In this document: piece after piece, positions 1 through 8,412 of the stretch
Layout: each line of letters starts with the position of its first letter
Numbering within the stretch: the first letter of the stretch is position 1
NCBI GenBank assembly: GCA_025449935.1
Contig: JANWIJ010000077.1
Span: 1-37,279 of the forward strand
DNA from: Chitinophagaceae bacterium
Lineage (GTDB): Bacteria; Bacteroidota; Bacteroidia; Chitinophagales; Chitinophagaceae
Direction: 5' to 3'
DNA length: 37,279 nt
Position numbers and translations under genes: made by a program
The notes under the pieces: model-generated
Database searches by the model: none
What the model saw: the letters and a program-made list of their open reading frames with translations, nothing else
What the model was told of the DNA's origin: nothing

Positions 1-405
1 GTAAGGGAAGCGGCTACCATTGCAAACGCCCATGAGTTTATCATGCAGACAGAGGATGGGTACCAGACTTCTGTCGGCGACAGGGGCATCCGGCTGTCGG
101 GGGGGCAACGGCAACGGCTTTGTATTGCAAGGGCTGTTTTCAAAAATCCATCTATCCTTATCCTTGACGAAGCTACTTCCGCCCTGGATACAGAATCTGA
201 AAAAATGGTGCAGGATGCACTTTCGCAGTTAATGAAAGGCAGAACCACCCTCGTTATAGCGCATCGCCTCAGCACCATAAAGGAAGCGGATGAAATCCTT
301 GTTCTCCATGAAGGGGAAATCATTGAAAGAGGGCACCATAATGAACTGGTGGAAATTGAAGAGGGCGTTTATAGAAAGCTGACCCGCATGCAGCAGATCG
401 CCTGA
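1..405 (+). CDS. ABC exporter ATP-binding domain, C-terminal fragment (MsbA-like)
   Basis: The reading frame is open from base 1, so the 5' part (membrane domain, Walker A) lies outside the window; 134 residues and the stop are present. The visible part holds the ABC signature LSGGQRQR, Walker [13 protein letters not shown] and the switch histidine in IAHRLST, in the usual order. This is the C-terminal half of the nucleotide-binding domain that dimerises and hydrolyses ATP. The D-loop wording (SALDTESE) and the C-terminal region [13 protein letters not shown] are typical of half-size exporters of the MsbA/lipid-exporter type, where the NBD follows a six-helix membrane domain on the same chain. 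The substrate cannot be told from this fragment. An internal ATG at 43 is not the true start, because conserved NBD sequence precedes it. Confidence 0.93.
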   Translation, partial: VREAATIANAHEFIMQTEDGYQTSVGDRGIRLSGGQRQRLCIARAVFKNPSILILDEATSALDTESEKMVQDALSQLMKGRTTLVIAHRLSTIKEADEILVLHEGEIIERGHHNELVEIEEGVYRKLTRMQQIA

Positions 406-438
406 TCCGGTCCTTTCAGGCTTTCATAATCTGTTTAT

Positions 439-446
439 TACTTTTG
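439..446 (+). promoter_or_regulatory. Bacteroidota -7 box (TACTTTTG) of the GNAT-like gene
   Basis: A perfect TAnnTTTG box lies only 4 nt before the ATG at 451. A weak -33-like TTTC is 21 nt upstream. With the TSS expected about 4 nt after the box, the mRNA would be leaderless or nearly so. Confidence 0.6.
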
Positions 447-450
447 CCGG

Positions 451-1650
451 ATGCAATTGGCAGAAGTAACGACTCCCCGGCTGTCAAAGGACTTTATCCG
501 GGTAAATGTTGAGATCAATAAAGATGATCCGAATTATATCCGCCCGTTGGATAAGGATATACAGGAGGTTTTTGACCCGAAGAAAAATAAAACCTTCCGC
601 CACGGCGAAGCAAACCGTTGGATTTTAAAAAATAACGATGGGAAATTAATCGGCCGTATTGCTGCTTTTGTCAATAAAAAATACAAGAATAAGAATGATG
701 ACGTCCCTGTCGGCGGGATCGGTTTTTTTGATTGCATCAATGACCAGCTGGCGGCGGATATGCTGCTTGATGTTGCCAAACACTGGCTGATCCAGCGGGG
801 GATGCAAGCCATGGATGGCCCGATAAATTTTGGGGAGCGTGACCGGTGGTGGGGGCTGGTGGTAAAGGGACACCAGATACCACCCATGTATTGTATGAAT
901 TTTAACCAGCCTTACTACCAGCAGTTACTGGAAAATTATGGGTTCAGGAAATTCTATAACCAGATTTGTTTTGCGATGCAGGCTAACCACCTGATTCAGC
1001 AAAAGTTTTATGACCGCCATGCTGAATGCGCCAAAGATCCCAACTTCAGTTCCGCCCATATTAAAAAAGACCAGCTGGATAAATTTGCCGCAGATTTTAC
1101 CATTGTATATAATAAAGCGTGGGCGGGCCACGGTGGTCTTAAACAGCTTGACGAAAAAGTGGTCCGGAAAATGTTTCACTCGATGAAGCCTGTAATGGAC
1201 GAACGGATCAACTGGTTCATTTATTATAAAGGACAACCGGTTGGCGTGTGGATTAATCTGCCTGACCTGAACCAATGGTTTAAACACCTGGATGGAAAAT
1301 TCAGTCTCTGGCACAAGCTTAAATTTCTATGGGTAAAATCGACCGTAAAAAATAAAAAATTCACCGGGCTGGTGTTTGGCATTGTCCCGGAACTGCAGGG
1401 CAAGGGTGCAGATAGTTACCTGATTGTGGAAGGATGCAGGGTCATACAGCAGTTAAGGATTGATAATGGCCACTATCAACTCGGAAAACCCATTTACGAA
1501 GATTATGAAATGCAGTGGATAGGTGAATTCAATCCAAAAATGGTCAATGTGGCCGAAGCCATCGCCGGTAACCGGAGTCGCATCCTTACCACCTACCGTT
1601 ACCTGTTTGACCGGACAAAGGAATTTAAACCTCACCCGATTCTCCACTAA
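451..1650 (+). CDS. GNAT-superfamily-like conserved protein (YghO-like)
   Basis: A 399-residue soluble protein with no signal peptide or membrane segment. An N-terminal part with GRIAAFVNKKY and VGGIGFFDCIND resembles the first beta strands of a GNAT acyltransferase, and the C-terminal half has FGIVPELQGKGADSYLI, which resembles the acetyl-CoA-binding (R/Q)xxGx(G/A) loop of GNAT motif A. The length suggests two GNAT-like halves, as in YghO-like proteins. I recognise it as a widespread Bacteroidota hypothetical family but cannot assign a substrate. The start codon lies 4 nt after a perfect -7 box. The gene stands alone between the ABC exporter and dnaX, with 63 bp before dnaX. The GNAT assignment rests on short motifs and is moderately sure; the specific function is unknown. 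Confidence 0.6.
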   Translation: MQLAEVTTPRLSKDFIRVNVEINKDDPNYIRPLDKDIQEVFDPKKNKTFRHGEANRWILKNNDGKLIGRIAAFVNKKYKNKNDDVPVGGIGFFDCINDQLAADMLLDVAKHWLIQRGMQAMDGPINFGERDRWWGLVVKGHQIPPMYCMNFNQPYYQQLLENYGFRKFYNQICFAMQANHLIQQKFYDRHAECAKDPNFSSAHIKKDQLDKFAADFTIVYNKAWAGHGGLKQLDEKVVRKMFHSMKPVMDERINWFIYYKGQPVGVWINLPDLNQWFKHLDGKFSLWHKLKFLWVKSTVKNKKFTGLVFGIVPELQGKGADSYLIVEGCRVIQQLRIDNGHYQLGKPIYEDYEMQWIGEFNPKMVNVAEAIAGNRSRILTTYRYLFDRTKEFKPHPILH

Positions 1651-1713
1651 ACTTATTAACAAGCACGATCCTTTTTCGGGAAGCACTTCGGGGTTTCTTA
1701 AATTGCAGGCGGT

Positions 1714-3522
1714 ATGGAAAAATTCATAGTTTCAGCGAGGAAATACAGGCCACAGACTTTTGACACCGTAGTGGGACAGGCGCATATAACCACTACCCTT
1801 AAAAATGCTATCAGGCACCAGCAGCTGGCTCATGCATTCCTGTTTTGCGGACCGCGGGGAGTGGGTAAAACAACCTGTGCCCGGATTTTAGCCAAGACCA
1901 TCAACTGCGAAAATCAAACAAAAGAAGGAGAAGCCTGTAATACCTGTCAATCCTGTATCTCATTCAACGACGGAGCTTCCATGAATTATTTTGAGCTGGA
2001 TGGGGCCTCCAATAATTCGGTAGATGATATCAGGGAACTGGTTACACAGGTCCGCTTTGTACCACAAACCGGCAGTTATAAGGTATACGTGATTGATGAG
2101 GTGCATATGCTGAGCTCATCTGCCTTCAATGCTTTTTTGAAAACACTCGAAGAACCCCCACCCTATGCAATTTTCATTTTAGCCACCACCGAAAAACATA
2201 AAATACTTCCCACCATTCTCAGCCGCTGCCAGATTTTTGATTTTAAACGCATCACCATCACAGACACGGTCCGTCACCTGGAAGAAATATGTAAAAAGGA
2301 AGATATAAAAACTGATAAAGCCTCTCTCCAGGTCATTGCACAAAAAAGCGAGGGTTGCATGCGGGATGCATTAAGCATACTTGACAAAATCGTCAGCTTC
2401 ACCAACGGCGAACTGAATTACACCAATACGCTGGAACACCTGAATATTCTTGATGCTGATTGTTATTTCAGGTTTTTGGAATGTATGCAGCAACAGGACC
2501 TCTCCGGTGCCATGCTGTTGTATGATGATATAAACCGGAAAGGTTTCGAAGGGGACCTGGTCATAAACGGGTTTGCGGAGTTTATCCGCAACCTGCTTGT
2601 TTGTAAAGATGAAAAAGCAGCCCGGTTACTGGAAGTTGTGGAAAGTTTCCGGGAAAAATATACTGAAACCGCAAAAAAAGTTTCGCCACTGCTTCTTATC
2701 AGTGCATTAAATATTCTCAATGAATCAGAGATCAATTATAAAGCCGCACGGAATAAAAGACTGCATGTTGAACTGGCCCTCATAAAACTTTGTTACCTCC
2801 AGCAAGCTATTCAGCTAACAGCCGAAAGTGGTGAATTAAGTAAAAAAAAACTAGTTGAGTCCGCCAAACCAGTTGCCTTTCGCCAGATTACACCAATGGA
2901 AATAAGAAAAGCCCCGTCGGACCGGCAACCGGGTGCCCGGCTGATCATTGAAACGACGCCTGGAAAAAATCAGCCGGAAAAACTGGAAGTGAAAGAAGCG
3001 ATTTCGTCTTATCCTGCACCTGAACCCGTTAACCATGAATTGCTGAAAGCCCAGCAGCCCGGTACCGGCAACAAGCTCTCCGCTCTTGACAAAATCCGCA
3101 AACAGTATAAAAGCAATGGTAATAACGGTAGTGAACCTGTTACCCATCCCCTGGATGCAGCGGAATTAAAAAATGCCTGGAACGACTATGTTCAAAAATT
3201 AAAAAAAGCCAAAAAACCGGCAGCCCAAAGCTTCGAACTTGCCGTACTTCGGATTAAAGATGAACATTCTTTTGAGGCAGTAACTTCCAATAACATTGAA
3301 AAACAATTTATCGAACAGGACAGGAATGCATTATTCAGTTTCCTGCTGGAAAGATTGAACAATCGCCTTTTACAGATCAATGTGGTGGTAGAAGACAAAC
3401 CTGCAGACCGGCCGGCACCCGAAATATCCCTGACCGCCAAAGAACAATTTCAAAAAATGGCTATGCAATACCCGCTGGTGAAGGAATTAAAGGACCGGCT
3501 TCGCCTGGAGCTGGACTATTAG
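1714..3522 (+). CDS. dnaX: DNA polymerase III subunit tau (and probably gamma), clamp-loader ATPase
   Basis: This is the clamp-loader ATPase of the replisome. Walker A GPRGVGKT is at residues 46-53, zinc-binding cysteines at 65, 75, 78 and 81, Walker B DEVHM at 128-132 and the SRC sensor/arginine finger at 170-172. Domain III ends near residue 370; the remaining 230 residues are a linker rich in Pro, Lys and Glu plus a C-terminal tau-type domain. The total of 602 residues compares with 643 for E. coli tau. At bases 2842-2850 (codons 377-379) there is a run of nine A directly after domain III. Both alternative frames stop within three codons (AAC TAG, or ACT AGT TGA), so slippage would yield a gamma-like protein of 379-381 residues. 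The start at 1714 matches the conserved N-terminus (ARKYRPQTFDTVVGQ). Confidence 0.97.
   Translation: MEKFIVSARKYRPQTFDTVVGQAHITTTLKNAIRHQQLAHAFLFCGPRGVGKTTCARILAKTINCENQTKEGEACNTCQSCISFNDGASMNYFELDGASNNSVDDIRELVTQVRFVPQTGSYKVYVIDEVHMLSSSAFNAFLKTLEEPPPYAIFILATTEKHKILPTILSRCQIFDFKRITITDTVRHLEEICKKEDIKTDKASLQVIAQKSEGCMRDALSILDKIVSFTNGELNYTNTLEHLNILDADCYFRFLECMQQQDLSGAMLLYDDINRKGFEGDLVINGFAEFIRNLLVCKDEKAARLLEVVESFREKYTETAKKVSPLLLISALNILNESEINYKAARNKRLHVELALIKLCYLQQAIQLTAESGELSKKKLVESAKPVAFRQITPMEIRKAPSDRQPGARLIIETTPGKNQPEKLEVKEAISSYPAPEPVNHELLKAQQPGTGNKLSALDKIRKQYKSNGNNGSEPVTHPLDAAELKNAWNDYVQKLKKAKKPAAQSFELAVLRIKDEHSFEAVTSNNIEKQFIEQDRNALFSFLLERLNNRLLQINVVVEDKPADRPAPEISLTAKEQFQKMAMQYPLVKELKDRLRLELDY
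2842..2850 (+). other. A9 slippage site inside dnaX
   Basis: Nine consecutive A encode KKK at codons 377-379, between serine AGT and leucine CTA. Adding one A gives K K K T S stop (TGA at 2856-2858 of the unedited sequence); removing one gives K K N stop (TAG at 2852-2854). This is the arrangement expected for transcriptional or ribosomal slippage making a short gamma subunit. Function is inferred from position and frame layout. Confidence 0.6.
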
Positions 3523-3577
3523 CAACCCCTTTCCTATTCATCATTTTACCTTAATTTCGGCCAAAATTAACAGGCAA

Positions 3578-5272
3578 ATGGCCGAAGTAATATTAATGCC
3601 CCGTCTCAGCGATACCATGACAGAAGGTGTCATTGCCGCCTGGCATAAGAAAGTTGGGGATCCCGTTAAGAAAGGTGACCTGCTGGCCGAAATAGAAACG
3701 GACAAAGCTACCATGGAACTGGAGAGTTACAAAGATGGCACCCTGTTGCATCTTGGTGGGGATAAAGGAACAAAAATACAGGTGGATCAATTACTGGCTA
3801 TCGTTGGCAAAGAAGGGGAAGATATTACTTCGTTGCTGAAAGGCGGTAACGGGGATCAAAAAAAAGACGAAAAGAAAAAGGAGATGCCCGAAGAAAAGAA
3901 ATCTGCTGAAAAAACTCCTGCCCGGCCGGTGGAAACTGCTGAAAAAAAATCTCCAGGCATTGATATTTCAAAAATGGAAGAAGTGGTTTTGATGCCGCGG
4001 CTGAGTGATACGATGGAAGAAGGAGTCATTGCTGCGTGGCATAAAAATATTGGCGATACCGTGAAGAAAGGTGATGTTCTCGCTGAAATAGAAACGGATA
4101 AAGCCACGATGGAACTGGAAAGTTATAAGAACGGAACATTATTATATATCGGGGCTCAGCAAGGTGACAAAATCCCGGTAAACGCACTGTTGTGCATTAT
4201 CGGGGAAAAAGAAAAGATAGATATCGATGCTATTGTTTCGGCTGCAAAAAGTGGCGTAACAACAGAACAGTCCCCTGCTGATAAAAAAGAACAGGCTGCA
4301 CCGCCTGCCGCCAATCCAGAGCAGAAACAAATCAGCAGCCAGCAACCCATAACCGCTACGGTTGAGAAACAATCTTCCGTGGAAAACGGGAGGATAAAAG
4401 CTTCACCGCTTGCTAAAAAACTCGCAGCCGAAAAAGGAATTGATATCAAGACCATAAATGGCACGGGTGATGGAGGAAGAATAATTAAGTCTGATATCGA
4501 CAATTATAAACCCGGCAGCACTTCAAAAGCGGCTGAAGCTGGTGGTGGTCTGCCGCGGGGTGTATTGGCGCCTGCCGTTGTTACGGGGGAAGAAGGATAT
4601 ACTGATATCCCTAATTCGCAGATACGTACAATCATTGCCAAACGCCTGGGTGAAAGTAAATTCTCTGCACCCCATTTTTATCTTACTATGGAGATCAGCA
4701 TGGATAATGCTGTTTCAGCCCGCACCCAGCTGAATGAAGTAAGCCCTGTGAAGATCAGTTTCAATGACCTGGTGGTGAAAGCGGCGGCACTTGCTTTGCG
4801 ACAGCACCCGGCGGTAAACGCGTCCTGGATGGGTGATAAGATCCGCCGGAATCATCATATTCATATCGGGATTGCCGTGGCTATCGAAGATGGGCTGATC
4901 GTCCCCGTTATTCGTTTTGCTGACCAGAAACCATTGCCGCAAATCGCTGCAGAAAGTAAAGAGCTTGCCGGGAAAGCTAAAAATAAAAAGCTGCAGCCCA
5001 ATGAATTTACGGGCAATACTTTCACGATTTCAAATCTTGGCATGATGGATATTGACGAATTCACAGCCATCATCAACCCGCCCGACAGCTGCATCATGGC
5101 AGTGGGCCGGATAAAAGAGACCGTTATCAGGCGAAATGGATCATTTGAAGTGAGCAACGTGATGAAAGTGACATTAAGCTGTGACCACAGAAGTGTGGAT
5201 GGTGCTACGGGAGCTGCATTCCTCCAAACATTCAAGAAATACCTGGAGAACCCCGTCTCCATGTTATTATAG
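3578..5272 (+). CDS. pdhC: Pyruvate dehydrogenase complex E2, dihydrolipoamide acetyltransferase
   Basis: This 564-residue subunit forms the core of the pyruvate dehydrogenase complex and moves the acetyl group from lipoamide to CoA. It has two lipoyl domains, with lipoylated lysines K43 and K175 in identical ETDKATME contexts, then a peripheral-subunit-binding domain (about 273-308, ASPLAKKLAAEKGID...GTGDGGRI). The C-terminal acyltransferase domain (about 345-564) ends in the active-site motif DHRSVDG, with H537 and D541. Charged and Pro/Ala/Gln-rich linkers join the domains. The two lipoyl domains are nearly identical in protein but differ at many synonymous positions, so the duplication is not recent. 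No E1 or E3 gene adjoins it. It could in principle serve another 2-oxo acid complex, but the domain layout fits PDH best. Confidence 0.92.
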   Translation: MAEVILMPRLSDTMTEGVIAAWHKKVGDPVKKGDLLAEIETDKATMELESYKDGTLLHLGGDKGTKIQVDQLLAIVGKEGEDITSLLKGGNGDQKKDEKKKEMPEEKKSAEKTPARPVETAEKKSPGIDISKMEEVVLMPRLSDTMEEGVIAAWHKNIGDTVKKGDVLAEIETDKATMELESYKNGTLLYIGAQQGDKIPVNALLCIIGEKEKIDIDAIVSAAKSGVTTEQSPADKKEQAAPPAANPEQKQISSQQPITATVEKQSSVENGRIKASPLAKKLAAEKGIDIKTINGTGDGGRIIKSDIDNYKPGSTSKAAEAGGGLPRGVLAPAVVTGEEGYTDIPNSQIRTIIAKRLGESKFSAPHFYLTMEISMDNAVSARTQLNEVSPVKISFNDLVVKAAALALRQHPAVNASWMGDKIRRNHHIHIGIAVAIEDGLIVPVIRFADQKPLPQIAAESKELAGKAKNKKLQPNEFTGNTFTISNLGMMDIDEFTAIINPPDSCIMAVGRIKETVIRRNGSFEVSNVMKVTLSCDHRSVDGATGAAFLQTFKKYLENPVSMLL

Positions 5273-5349
5273 AATTTCTTCAGTTTATTTTTCCTGCCCC
5301 GGGTGACAGCAAAACAATACGCACTCCCGGGATTGCTTCCCGCGTACTG

Positions 5350-7203
5350 TTATTTATCGCTTACTTCCAGTAAGGCCAGTTTTCCATCCATTGTAGTGAC
5401 TACTAACCTGTTTTTACCCAGCACCCTGACGGTATTGATCATGGAGTTATCAATTTTATGCGCCCACACTATTTTTCTTTGTTCCGGGTCTATACAATAA
5501 ACAACGCCATTTTTTGTTCCAAAAAAGACAAGCCCTTCTTTTTCTATCAACATGGAAGGAACGTGTTCATACCCAAAACCACAATGCATTTTCCAGGCGG
5601 CGGATTGCGGTTGCCGGCTGGCAGCATAGGCAACAATCGTATCCTGCATACTTTTACCATAGATCCATTTACCGTCAGCCGAAATACCAATCGATTCGCG
5701 GACCCCACCATCCTTACTTCGCCACAAGGTAGTTCCGGTTACCGCATCAATTGCCGTGATAAAGCGGTCCGGGGCTATTACATACACCACCCCATCACTT
5801 GCAACCGGAATGCAGGACGCCGGGGAATAATTGCGGATAGAAGATCCGTTGTTCCATTTCCAGGACAATTCACCGGTTGTACTGCTGACAGCATACAGGT
5901 TCCTGTCCCATGCGCCAAAGATGAGCTTCCCCTGGTAATGGAGCGGCGTACTGACAACCGGTCCGTCCAGTCCCTGGAATGTCCATATAATGTTTCCGTT
6001 ATTAATATTCAATGCCCGGTAACTATGGTCGCTGCCCCCGATAAAAACGGTATCGCCCCGGATCAGCGGGCAACCCAATACCGCGGCATTGGTTTCCTTT
6101 TTCCATTTAAGCTTTCCTTTTTTTACATCCAGGCAATAGATATTTCCATCCGCAGACCCCACAACAACTGTTTCCCTGGTCATGGCCGGTGAAGAAAACA
6201 CTGCGCCATTAGTCTGGAATGTCCAGTTTGGTTTTCCATCCTTTAAGGAAAAACAGGAAAGAAGCCCATTTTGGTTCCCGACAATCACATTGTCCCCTTC
6301 CACGGCGGGTGTAGAAATAATATTTGCATCAGAAGCGAACCCCCATGTTTTTCTTACCTGGCTGTACTTATCATTAATACTGAAGTCGGGTCTTGAAAAT
6401 TTTTTCCCTTTATCAAATCGCCTGGTCTCGATTTTTAGTCCTGTCCACGTCCTGAGCGATTCCGCACCGGGTCTTCGTTCGGAGAATAAAATAGAATCCA
6501 TTCTTACATCCACCAGGTTATACCCGCCCGTTACTGCTTTGGCCCTGAGGTTGGAACGCCCCATCACGCCGGGAATATCCTCAAAGTTCATGGCTTTATT
6601 GGCATGCCCATGACCACACAATATGGCCATTGTATTATGCTGACGAAGGCGGTCTGTTATTTCATACCAGTTATCGAGCCCGTTATCGATCGGGTAATGA
6701 TTTAAGAATATCACAGGCTGATCCGGTTTAATTTTTTTCAGCTCTGCGTCAAGCCAGTTTACGGCATCACGGGGCACGTGACCATCACTCATCCTGACAT
6801 AGGGTCCCGAGGGGCAGCCCAGGAAACGGATACCCTTGTGTTCAAAACTGAATTTATCATAGCCGAAAACCGTGGCAAACATCGCACCCCCGCTTTCGCT
6901 CCAGCCCGTATCATGATTGCCCGGAATAATATACCAGGAAATATTTAAGCTATCCAGGATCTGTTTAGCCAGTTTTAGTTCATCATTTGTTCCAAGCTCG
7001 GTAATATCACCCGTAAGGACCACGAAAGCAAGATCCTTCATGCTATTAATATCTCTTACGGTCCGGCGCAGGTCTTCTTCGGCTGAACCATTCGGGGACC
7101 CGATATGCGTGTCTGAAATAAAAGCAAACCGGAAAGGCTCATGCTGTGCCGCGAGCGTGAATGAAATAACTCCCAGGCAAAGGACAAACAGTATTTTTTT
7201 CAT
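5350..7203 (-). CDS. Exported metallophosphoesterase fused to a PQQ-type beta-propeller
   Basis: A 617-residue protein with an N-terminal signal peptide (about 1-19, cut near LAAQ). Residues 25-260 are a calcineurin-like phosphoesterase with the metal-ligand motifs DTH (31-33), GDITE (65-69), GNHD (95-98), FLNHYP and a late GHGHA. From about residue 290 to the end are repeated PQQ/WD-like propeller blades with motifs such as VVGSADGNIYCLDVKKGKLKW and GGSDHSYRALN. The catalytic set looks complete, so it should be an active di-metal phosphohydrolase outside the cytoplasm. The substrate is unknown; the propeller may bind a partner or a polymer. It is divergent from the GbsR-like gene, and a TTTG-N18-TAATTTG element lies before its ATG. 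It is convergent with the E2 gene, with 77 bp between them and no clear terminator. Confidence 0.88.
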   Translation of the reverse strand: MKKILFVLCLGVISFTLAAQHEPFRFAFISDTHIGSPNGSAEEDLRRTVRDINSMKDLAFVVLTGDITELGTNDELKLAKQILDSLNISWYIIPGNHDTGWSESGGAMFATVFGYDKFSFEHKGIRFLGCPSGPYVRMSDGHVPRDAVNWLDAELKKIKPDQPVIFLNHYPIDNGLDNWYEITDRLRQHNTMAILCGHGHANKAMNFEDIPGVMGRSNLRAKAVTGGYNLVDVRMDSILFSERRPGAESLRTWTGLKIETRRFDKGKKFSRPDFSINDKYSQVRKTWGFASDANIISTPAVEGDNVIVGNQNGLLSCFSLKDGKPNWTFQTNGAVFSSPAMTRETVVVGSADGNIYCLDVKKGKLKWKKETNAAVLGCPLIRGDTVFIGGSDHSYRALNINNGNIIWTFQGLDGPVVSTPLHYQGKLIFGAWDRNLYAVSSTTGELSWKWNNGSSIRNYSPASCIPVASDGVVYVIAPDRFITAIDAVTGTTLWRSKDGGVRESIGISADGKWIYGKSMQDTIVAYAASRQPQSAAWKMHCGFGYEHVPSMLIEKEGLVFFGTKNGVVYCIDPEQRKIVWAHKIDNSMINTVRVLGKNRLVVTTMDGKLALLEVSDK

Positions 7204-7215
7204 GGCGGTAAGTTA

Positions 7216-7244
7216 CAAATTAATGGCGCTCGCTTCCTGTCAAA
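7216..7244 (-). promoter_or_regulatory. Probable promoter of the phosphoesterase gene
   Basis: On the minus strand, TTTG (7241-7244) is followed after 18 nt by TAATTTG (7216-7222), one base short of the TAnnTTTG consensus, 12 nt before the ATG at 7203. Confidence 0.4.
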
Positions 7245-7260
7245 AGTGTTTTCAATATTT

Positions 7261-7291
7261 TTTGAAAATTCGGAATTGGGCTGTAATTTTG
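7261..7291 (+). promoter_or_regulatory. Promoter of the GbsR-like regulator gene
   Basis: TTTG at 7261-7264, a 19-nt spacer and TAATTTTG at 7284-7291 match the Bacteroidota promoter consensus exactly. The ATG at 7296 begins 4 nt after the box, which implies a leaderless mRNA. The divergent phosphoesterase promoter lies in the same 92-bp gap. Confidence 0.7.
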
Positions 7292-7295
7292 TTTT

Positions 7296-7802
7296 ATGAA
7301 ACTCCTGGAAGCCAAACAACAGTTTATCAGCAGCTGGGGGGCATTTGGCACCCATTGGGGTATTAACAGGACTATGGCGCAGATACATGCCCTTTTGCTG
7401 GTGAACGCGGATCCGCTAACCCAGGATGATATCATGGAAGAGCTTCATATCAGCCGCGGTAATACCAACATGAATATCCGGGAACTGATCAAGTGGGGAC
7501 TTGTGGACAGAGTCATCCTCCCGGGGGAACGAAAAGAATATTTTTCGGCGGAAAAAGACATTTGGAAAGTCGTCAGGCAGATTGTCAAAGAAAGAAAGAA
7601 ACGGGAACTGGAACCCATGCTGCAGCTACTTGACAAACTGGAAGCTGTAGAAGGCGATAAAAGAGACAAAAATGTAAAAACTTTTGTCGACACAGTCAGC
7701 AGTATAAAAAAGCTGGGCAAACAGGCCGATAAAACCCTGGATGCTATGATAAGGGCCGAAGAAAGCTGGTTTATCAGTAACCTGGTCAAGCTTTTTAAAT
7801 AG
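7296..7802 (+). CDS. GbsR/MarR-like winged-helix transcriptional regulator
   Basis: A 168-residue cytoplasmic protein. Residues 8-85 form a MarR-type winged helix: LTQDDIMEELHISRGNTNMNIRELIKWGLV is a clear helix-turn-helix, followed by a wing (RVILPGERKEYFSAEKDIW). The N-terminal WGxxWGINRT-like phrase (FGTHWGINRTMAQIHALL) is typical of the GbsR subfamily, which in Bacillus controls osmoprotectant genes. The C-terminal 80 residues are helical and charged, suitable for dimerisation. No glycine-betaine genes are near, so the inducer is unknown. The regulator may act on the divergent phosphoesterase gene or on itself; that is inference from the shared intergenic region only. Confidence 0.85.
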   Translation: MKLLEAKQQFISSWGAFGTHWGINRTMAQIHALLLVNADPLTQDDIMEELHISRGNTNMNIRELIKWGLVDRVILPGERKEYFSAEKDIWKVVRQIVKERKKRELEPMLQLLDKLEAVEGDKRDKNVKTFVDTVSSIKKLGKQADKTLDAMIRAEESWFISNLVKLFK

Positions 7803-7839
7803 TCCTGACCACCAATTAATTTTAAAGCGGATTACATCC

Positions 7840-7847
7840 TAGCTTTG
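7840..7847 (+). promoter_or_regulatory. -7 box (TAGCTTTG) of the CoA-binding protein gene
   Basis: Perfect TAnnTTTG, again exactly 4 nt before the ATG (7852). No good -33 TTTG is visible at 17-23 nt upstream. Confidence 0.5.
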
Positions 7848-7851
7848 AAGT

Positions 7852-8217
7852 ATGAATGGAAAGAAAACACTTGTTCTCGGCGCCTCCGATAATCCTTCCC
7901 GCTACAGTTACCTGGCTCTTCAGCGGTTAAAAAAACATGGCCACCCGGTGGTAGCTATCGGCCGGAAGCACACGATGGTTGGCGATGTGACCATCGAAAC
8001 TGAAAAAATTCCCTATGACGATATTGATACTGTAACGCTCTACCTGAACCCAAAGCACCAGCAACAATATTATGATTACATTTTATCGTTGCATCCCAAA
8101 CGCATCATTTTCAATCCGGGTGCCGAGAATGAAGAGCTGGCTGGTAAAGCCAGCGCCAACGGGATAAAACCACTGGAAGCCTGTACCCTGGTTATGCTAA
8201 GTACAAACCAATACTGA
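7852..8217 (+). CDS. CoA-binding (YccU-like) Rossmann-fold protein
   Basis: A 121-residue protein that is a single CoA-binding domain of the type found in succinyl-CoA ligase alpha subunits and in stand-alone YccU-like proteins. The N-terminal TLVLGASDNPSRYSYLALQRL is the nucleotide-binding strand-loop-helix, followed by GHPVVAIGRKH, then DTVTLYLNPKHQQQYY and IIFNPGAENEEL, which match the later strands. Such proteins bind CoA or a nucleotide, but no reaction is known for most of them. The gene is single, with its own -7 box directly before the start codon. The domain call is firm and the cellular role unknown. Confidence 0.87.
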   Translation: MNGKKTLVLGASDNPSRYSYLALQRLKKHGHPVVAIGRKHTMVGDVTIETEKIPYDDIDTVTLYLNPKHQQQYYDYILSLHPKRIIFNPGAENEELAGKASANGIKPLEACTLVMLSTNQY

Positions 8218-8412
8218 TAGTAGATCACCAATCAGTTTTTTCGAACTTCTACGATTACCGGCTGGTACTACTCCTCTATTTCTGTAATTCCCTTACTCCT
8301 CATTTGGATATTTTCGAAACATTCGCAAATCTTGTAGCACCGTCCCCCCTGAAAACGGCAGTTGATCATCCTGACTGCTGAACAATATCCTGTTGACCTT
8401 AAAAAAGTTCAA

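Noticed and set aside
401-420. CCTGA...TCAGG inverted repeat after the ABC exporter stop
   Set aside because: A 5-bp stem with a 10-nt loop and no T-run; too weak to call a terminator.
3858-3865. Eight A in a row in the E2 gene linker
   Set aside because: Shorter than the dnaX run, in a Lys/Glu-rich linker where such codons are expected, and a truncated E2 would have no clear use.
5458-6192. 244-residue plus-strand reading frame
   Set aside because: Lies wholly inside and antisense to the phosphoesterase-propeller gene; the peptide has no domain or signal and is explained as a shadow of the real gene.
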